Of a DNA stretch of 64,000 nt, positions 61,109-64,000 are shown one piece after another. The stretch spans positions 1 to 64,000 of the forward strand of contig JAQSWS010000001.1 of the NCBI GenBank assembly GCA_029266495.1, written 5' to 3'. Positions within the stretch are counted from its first letter, which is position 1. The number at the start of each line of letters is the position of its first letter. This stretch comes from Rariglobus sp. (GTDB lineage Bacteria > Verrucomicrobiota > Verrucomicrobiia > Opitutales > Opitutaceae). The notes under the pieces are model-generated. The model was not told the DNA's origin. It saw nothing but the letters and a program-made list of their open reading frames with translations, and did not search any database. The position numbers and the translations under genes were made by a program.

Positions 61109-61831
61109 TCACCACTTCTCGGTTTTGAGGAGGTCCTCGGGGGTGATCTTTTCGAGGACGAGTTGGTCTCCGTCGTAGATGCGCAGCCACATGCCGTGAA
61201 GGGTGTCCTTGATCGGTTTGTTGGATCCACTGCCGGCCCACACAAAGCCGGGTTGCAGCACATACCGGTAGCTGGCGACGGTCTCGGTGCGGAAATTGAT
61301 GCTCTCGTGAATGGGGATGGTGTCGATCTCGCTGCGTTTTTTGACCCGGCGGAATTTTGAACCCGAATCACTGTTACCCGGTCCCTGGTCCTGTTTCACG
61401 AAGAGCACATACTCTGCGCGCAACGTGGACAGGGCGCGGCTGCTTTTATTGCTGAGCGTCAGGCTGTAGCCCCACTGATCCTTAAAGGCGGCGACCGCGC
61501 CCCCACTTTGCATTTCTTTTTCCGTGCCGAACTTGCCGCGGCTGAATTCGAGCAGCAGTTCATTCGGTTTGAGCATGGGGGGATTGGCGGCCGCCCAGGC
61601 CGTGAGCGCTTTCTGGTCTTCCTCGCTGAGACTGGCCAGTGGCAGGTCGAACAGCTGGCCGTCTTCGCGCTTGATCTTAACCTTCCCGTTCTCGACGGAA
61701 ATGACATCGACCTTGATCGAGCGGCCTTGTTTGTCGGTGATCGTGCGCATCTCTGCCTGGAGCGAGACGAGGCCCAGTCCGCAGACGATAAGGCTACAGC
61801 GGAGCAGACGGAGAAATGACGAGGCTTTCAT
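61109..61831 (-). CDS. Secreted SHD1-like domain protein (copy A)
   Basis: 240-residue exported protein. The signal peptide (about 1-26) is followed by an SHD1-type beta domain: RTITDKQGRSIKVDVISV and KIKREDGQLFDLPLASLSEEDQKAL (in parts, about 29-78). A second beta-rich region is capped by HGMWLRIYDGDQLVLEKI and a C-terminal Lys-Trp. The neighbour at 61839 has the same layout and is only 7 bases away, so the two are a tandem duplication. Such proteins are widespread in Verrucomicrobia and Planctomycetes. The function is unknown. It starts at the ATG at 61831. Confidence 0.75.
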   Translation of the reverse strand: MKASSFLRLLRCSLIVCGLGLVSLQAEMRTITDKQGRSIKVDVISVENGKVKIKREDGQLFDLPLASLSEEDQKALTAWAAANPPMLKPNELLLEFSRGKFGTEKEMQSGGAVAAFKDQWGYSLTLSNKSSRALSTLRAEYVLFVKQDQGPGNSDSGSKFRRVKKRSEIDTIPIHESINFRTETVASYRYVLQPGFVWAGSGSNKPIKDTLHGMWLRIYDGDQLVLEKITPEDLLKTEKW

Positions 61832-61838
61832 AGGGAGA

Positions 61839-62591
61839 TCACCATTTTTGGGTGGTGCGAAGGTTTTCGGGCATGGCGGTTTCATACACCAGCTCGGTGC
61901 CGCGATAGATGCGCAGCCAGACTCCGTGGAGGGTTTCCCGGCTGGTGCTGTCACCCGTTTTGGCGGAGACGATGTTGCCGTTGTATTTGGATTTGATCGC
62001 CGAGATGGTTTCGGTGCGGAAGCTGGTTCGTCCCAGTTCGGGGATGGTGGCGATGGGGGTCTGGTAGCGCTTTTTCTTCAGGCCCTTGTCCTCGTCGACG
62101 TGGATGTTGTCGACCGTGGCGAACAGCAGGTATTCGGCGCGCAGATTGTCGAAGGGCTGGGAGGTGCGGTTGACCACGGTAATGGCATAGCCCCATTTTT
62201 CCTCGGTGAGGGTGCGGCCGTTTTTGACGAGGTCCCCGTTGGTGAGGGTGACATCGATGTCCTTCTTGACGGTGTCGAATTTTCCGCGGCTGAGCTCCAC
62301 CTGGATCGCGCCGGCCGGGAGCGGTTTGGCCGCTTCCGTGGCGGCCCAGCCCTTGAGTTTTTTCTGATCGTCTTCGCTGAGGGAGGCGAGGGGCAGGGCA
62401 AACACCTGGCCGTCGTCGCGTTTGATTTTAACCTGATCGCCGGAGACGGAGAGCACATCGGCCTTGATGGACCGGCCTTGTTTGTCGGTGAGCGTGAAAG
62501 GATCGGCGTGCAGCCGCGGCATCACGCACATCAGCACCAAGGCCGAGACAAGCGGGCGAAAGGGGGCGGAAAAACGGTGCGCGTTCTGCAT
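61839..62591 (-). CDS. Secreted SHD1-like domain protein (copy B)
   Basis: 250-residue exported protein, tandem paralogue of copy A. The signal peptide (about 1-29, LVSALVLMCVMPRLHA) is followed by an SHD1 part TLTDKQGRSIKADVLSV and KIKRDDGQVFALPLASLS. The C-terminal part shares ISAIKSKY-type strands, ETLHGVWLRIYRGTELVYE and the final QKW. Seven bases separate it from copy A. ATG 62591 is preferred. An in-frame ATG is 39 bases upstream. It is divergent from the DUF2059 gene. No function is recognised. Confidence 0.75.
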   Translation of the reverse strand: MQNAHRFSAPFRPLVSALVLMCVMPRLHADPFTLTDKQGRSIKADVLSVSGDQVKIKRDDGQVFALPLASLSEDDQKKLKGWAATEAAKPLPAGAIQVELSRGKFDTVKKDIDVTLTNGDLVKNGRTLTEEKWGYAITVVNRTSQPFDNLRAEYLLFATVDNIHVDEDKGLKKKRYQTPIATIPELGRTSFRTETISAIKSKYNGNIVSAKTGDSTSRETLHGVWLRIYRGTELVYETAMPENLRTTQKW

Positions 62592-62792
62592 GGTTTGAAA
62601 GGTGGCTAAGGTGAGGACGCTGTCTTTCACATAAAGTAACGGAAGCGGCGAACTTATGTCCGTTCATGACCGGGGGAAACAAGTTCAATCAGGCGAGGAG
62701 CGGCCGGGGCTTGGGGCGAAACGGCGCCGCGAGGAATCGTTTGGGCAACAAAAGCGTTTATCTCGGCCATAAAGTGGCCCAATTATTGAACT

Positions 62793-63599
62793 ATGAACCC
62801 CCTGTGCCGTCTGCCCTTTTGGATTTGTGTGATGGTAATGACCTCGATGTTGCCTGCGGCGGAGCCCGCGGCGCCCGCGGCGCCCGTGGCGCCACCGGTG
62901 CCCGAGTTGCGCGGCGTGCTGGTCACCGGCACGGAACGGCGGTTTGCGCTCTCCTTCCCGGGCGGCGACAGCGCCTGGGTCATGGTGGGCGGCAAATTTT
63001 CCGGATGGAAGGTGACTGAATTTCGCGCGGCCGAGGATGCCTTGGTGATCGCGAAGGACGGTCAGGAGGTGCAGTTGAAGCTGTCTTCGAGCACGATCGG
63101 CGAGGCCGACGTGAAGGCAACGCTGGCGGATGCCGATGACGTGCTGACGAAGATGAAGTTCGACGAGATGTTCGAGAAGCTCATCGCGCAGCAGAAAAAA
63201 TCGATGGTCGAGATGACGCGGACGATGACGGGCAACATGAAGGGCGTGGACGCCGATGCGGCCGCGGCGTTTCAGTCCAAGGCCATGGACCTGATTTTTG
63301 CCGAGATGAAGCCGGAGGACATGAAGGCGGACTTCGCGAAGATCTACAGCGAAGTGTTCACCAAGGCCGAGTTGAAGGGGCTGGGGGATTTTTACGGCAC
63401 GGCGGCGGGCCAGGCGTTGACCGACAAACAGCCCGAGCTGCAGAAGAAGACGATGGAACTGATGATGCCGCGCATGATGGCCGGCATGGCGAAGATCGGT
63501 CCCTTGAGCGCGGAATTTGCGAAGCAGCAGGCGGCAAAAAAGAAGGCCGCCGCGGAGGCGGCTGCCGCGCCTGCGGCTGCTCCGACTCCCGCGCAGTGA
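62793..63599 (+). CDS. Secreted DUF2059-like protein
   Basis: 268-residue exported protein. The signal peptide (1-22, WICVMVMTSMLPAA) is followed by a Pro/Ala stretch, a small beta domain (about 40-110) and a helical DUF2059-type region (about 120-245). The landmarks of the latter are FDEMFEKLIAQQKKSMVEM, then YSEVFTKAELKGLGDFYGT and AGQALTDKQPEL. An Ala/Lys-rich tail ends it. DUF2059 proteins are of unknown function. It starts at the ATG at 62793. The 201-base gap upstream has no recognised element. It is convergent with the phosphatase gene. Confidence 0.75.
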   Translation: MNPLCRLPFWICVMVMTSMLPAAEPAAPAAPVAPPVPELRGVLVTGTERRFALSFPGGDSAWVMVGGKFSGWKVTEFRAAEDALVIAKDGQEVQLKLSSSTIGEADVKATLADADDVLTKMKFDEMFEKLIAQQKKSMVEMTRTMTGNMKGVDADAAAAFQSKAMDLIFAEMKPEDMKADFAKIYSEVFTKAELKGLGDFYGTAAGQALTDKQPELQKKTMELMMPRMMAGMAKIGPLSAEFAKQQAAKKKAAAEAAAAPAAAPTPAQ

Positions 63600-63611
63600 C
63601 AGTGAGGTGGG

Positions 63612-64000
63612 TCAGGGATTAAGCGCGGCGAGGGTCGCGGCGTGAAGCGCGGGCGTCGTCGCGACGACGGACGTGCCCTTCATCGGATCGCCGCCCTGCC
63701 AGTCGGTGATCACGCCGCCGGCGCCGCGGACGACCGGCACGACGGCGGCGAGGTCCCAGAGGTTCATGATCGGGTCGACGGCGATGTCGGCGAAACCGGC
63801 GGAGAGCAGCAGATAGCCGTAGCAATCCGCCCAGGTGCGCACGAGGCGTGCACGACGGGCGAAGGCATCGTAGGCGGCGCCGTTCTGGTATTTCGCGGGG
63901 TTATAGGGATCGCTGGTGAGCAGGGTGGCGTCCTCGATCCGTGCGCAAGGCCGGACGCGCACGGGGCGGCGGTTGAGCGTGGTGGTCGTGTTGTCGCCGA
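63612..64000 (-). CDS. Inositol monophosphatase-family phosphatase (histidinol-phosphatase-like), 5' end cut by window edge
   Basis: Only the C-terminal ~129 residues are in the window, and the frame is open to base 64000. LVRTWADCYGYLLLSAGFAD and PIMNLWDLAAVVPVVRGAGG, then VITDWQG, match the C-terminal half of the IMPase superfamily, where WDLAA carries a metal-binding Asp. Members dephosphorylate inositol phosphates, histidinol phosphate or 3'-phosphoadenosine phosphates. The local motif order is closest to HisN-type histidinol-phosphatases, but the substrate cannot be fixed from this fragment. Confidence 0.85.
   Translation of the reverse strand, partial: GDNTTTTLNRRPVRVRPCARIEDATLLTSDPYNPAKYQNGAAYDAFARRARLVRTWADCYGYLLLSAGFADIAVDPIMNLWDLAAVVPVVRGAGGVITDWQGGDPMKGTSVVATTPALHAATLAALNP

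Overview
The window looks like a chromosomal segment from a GC-rich verrucomicrobium, most probably of the Opitutaceae type. This is an inference from gene content: PEP-CTERM secreted proteins, type IV pilin-like proteins joined to polysaccharide lyases, many LacI and AraC regulators with large divergent degradation genes, MFS sugar transporters with no SusC/D pair, SHD1-type small secreted proteins, and almost no strong Shine-Dalgarno sites. Ordinary cell-maintenance genes lie at both ends: rodA (cell elongation) on the left, and rny (RNase Y), queF and an inositol-monophosphatase-family gene on the right. The roughly 57 kb between them is almost entirely polysaccharide utilisation.

Layout. 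1-1232: rodA, cut by the window edge. 1368-15315: a LacI regulator, a divergent SGNH/DUF4886 protein, a decayed copy of the LacI 5' end, then a long rightward run: pseudopilin, PL1 pectate lyase, PEP-CTERM protein, second PL1 lyase with a CBM96-like module, a giant pilin-like protein, its small secreted partner, and an MFS transporter. 15505-24521: alginate-lyase-family enzyme, GH2 beta-galactosidase with an in-frame palindromic repeat, AraC regulator, phytanoyl-CoA dioxygenase-type enzyme, PEP-CTERM/CBM96 protein and a GH28-like beta-helix protein. 24552-36207: an unknown protein divergent from a second LacI, an orphan ABC solute-binding protein with a TPR protein, a second MFS transporter, an EamA transporter, a sugar epimerase, a Gfo/Idh/MocA oxidoreductase, an AraC and an FAD oxidoreductase. 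36291-43559: a third AraC and a leftward ExbB-ExbD-ExbD operon with two TPR proteins and a TM-anchored protein with a PA14-like C-terminal region where TonB would be expected. 43697-58902: two heparin-lyase-like polysaccharide lyases, the second copy of the giant pilin-like/small-partner cassette, a PEP-CTERM protein with autotransporter-type repeats, a D-2-hydroxyacid dehydrogenase, a third LacI and a GH10 xylanase. 59019-64000: rny, queF, two tandem SHD1 proteins, a DUF2059 protein and a partial inositol-monophosphatase-family gene.

How the parts may work together. The lyases and glycosidases (PL1, PL1, alginate-lyase family, GH2, GH28-like, two heparinase-like lyases, GH10) point to pectin, uronate and hemicellulose breakdown. 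Uptake would be by the MFS proteins and the solute-binding protein, and intracellular processing by the dehydrogenases, epimerase and dioxygenase. Six near-palindromic TTTACGCGTAAA-type sites lie upstream of genes between 29.5 and 56.5 kb, including the promoter of the third LacI, and suggest one local regulon. The least described system is the two-gene cassette present twice (9211-13785 and 45687-50122): a ~1200-residue GspK/PilX-like membrane protein lacking the usual pilin Glu5, followed by a small secreted partner, each time beside a polysaccharide lyase.
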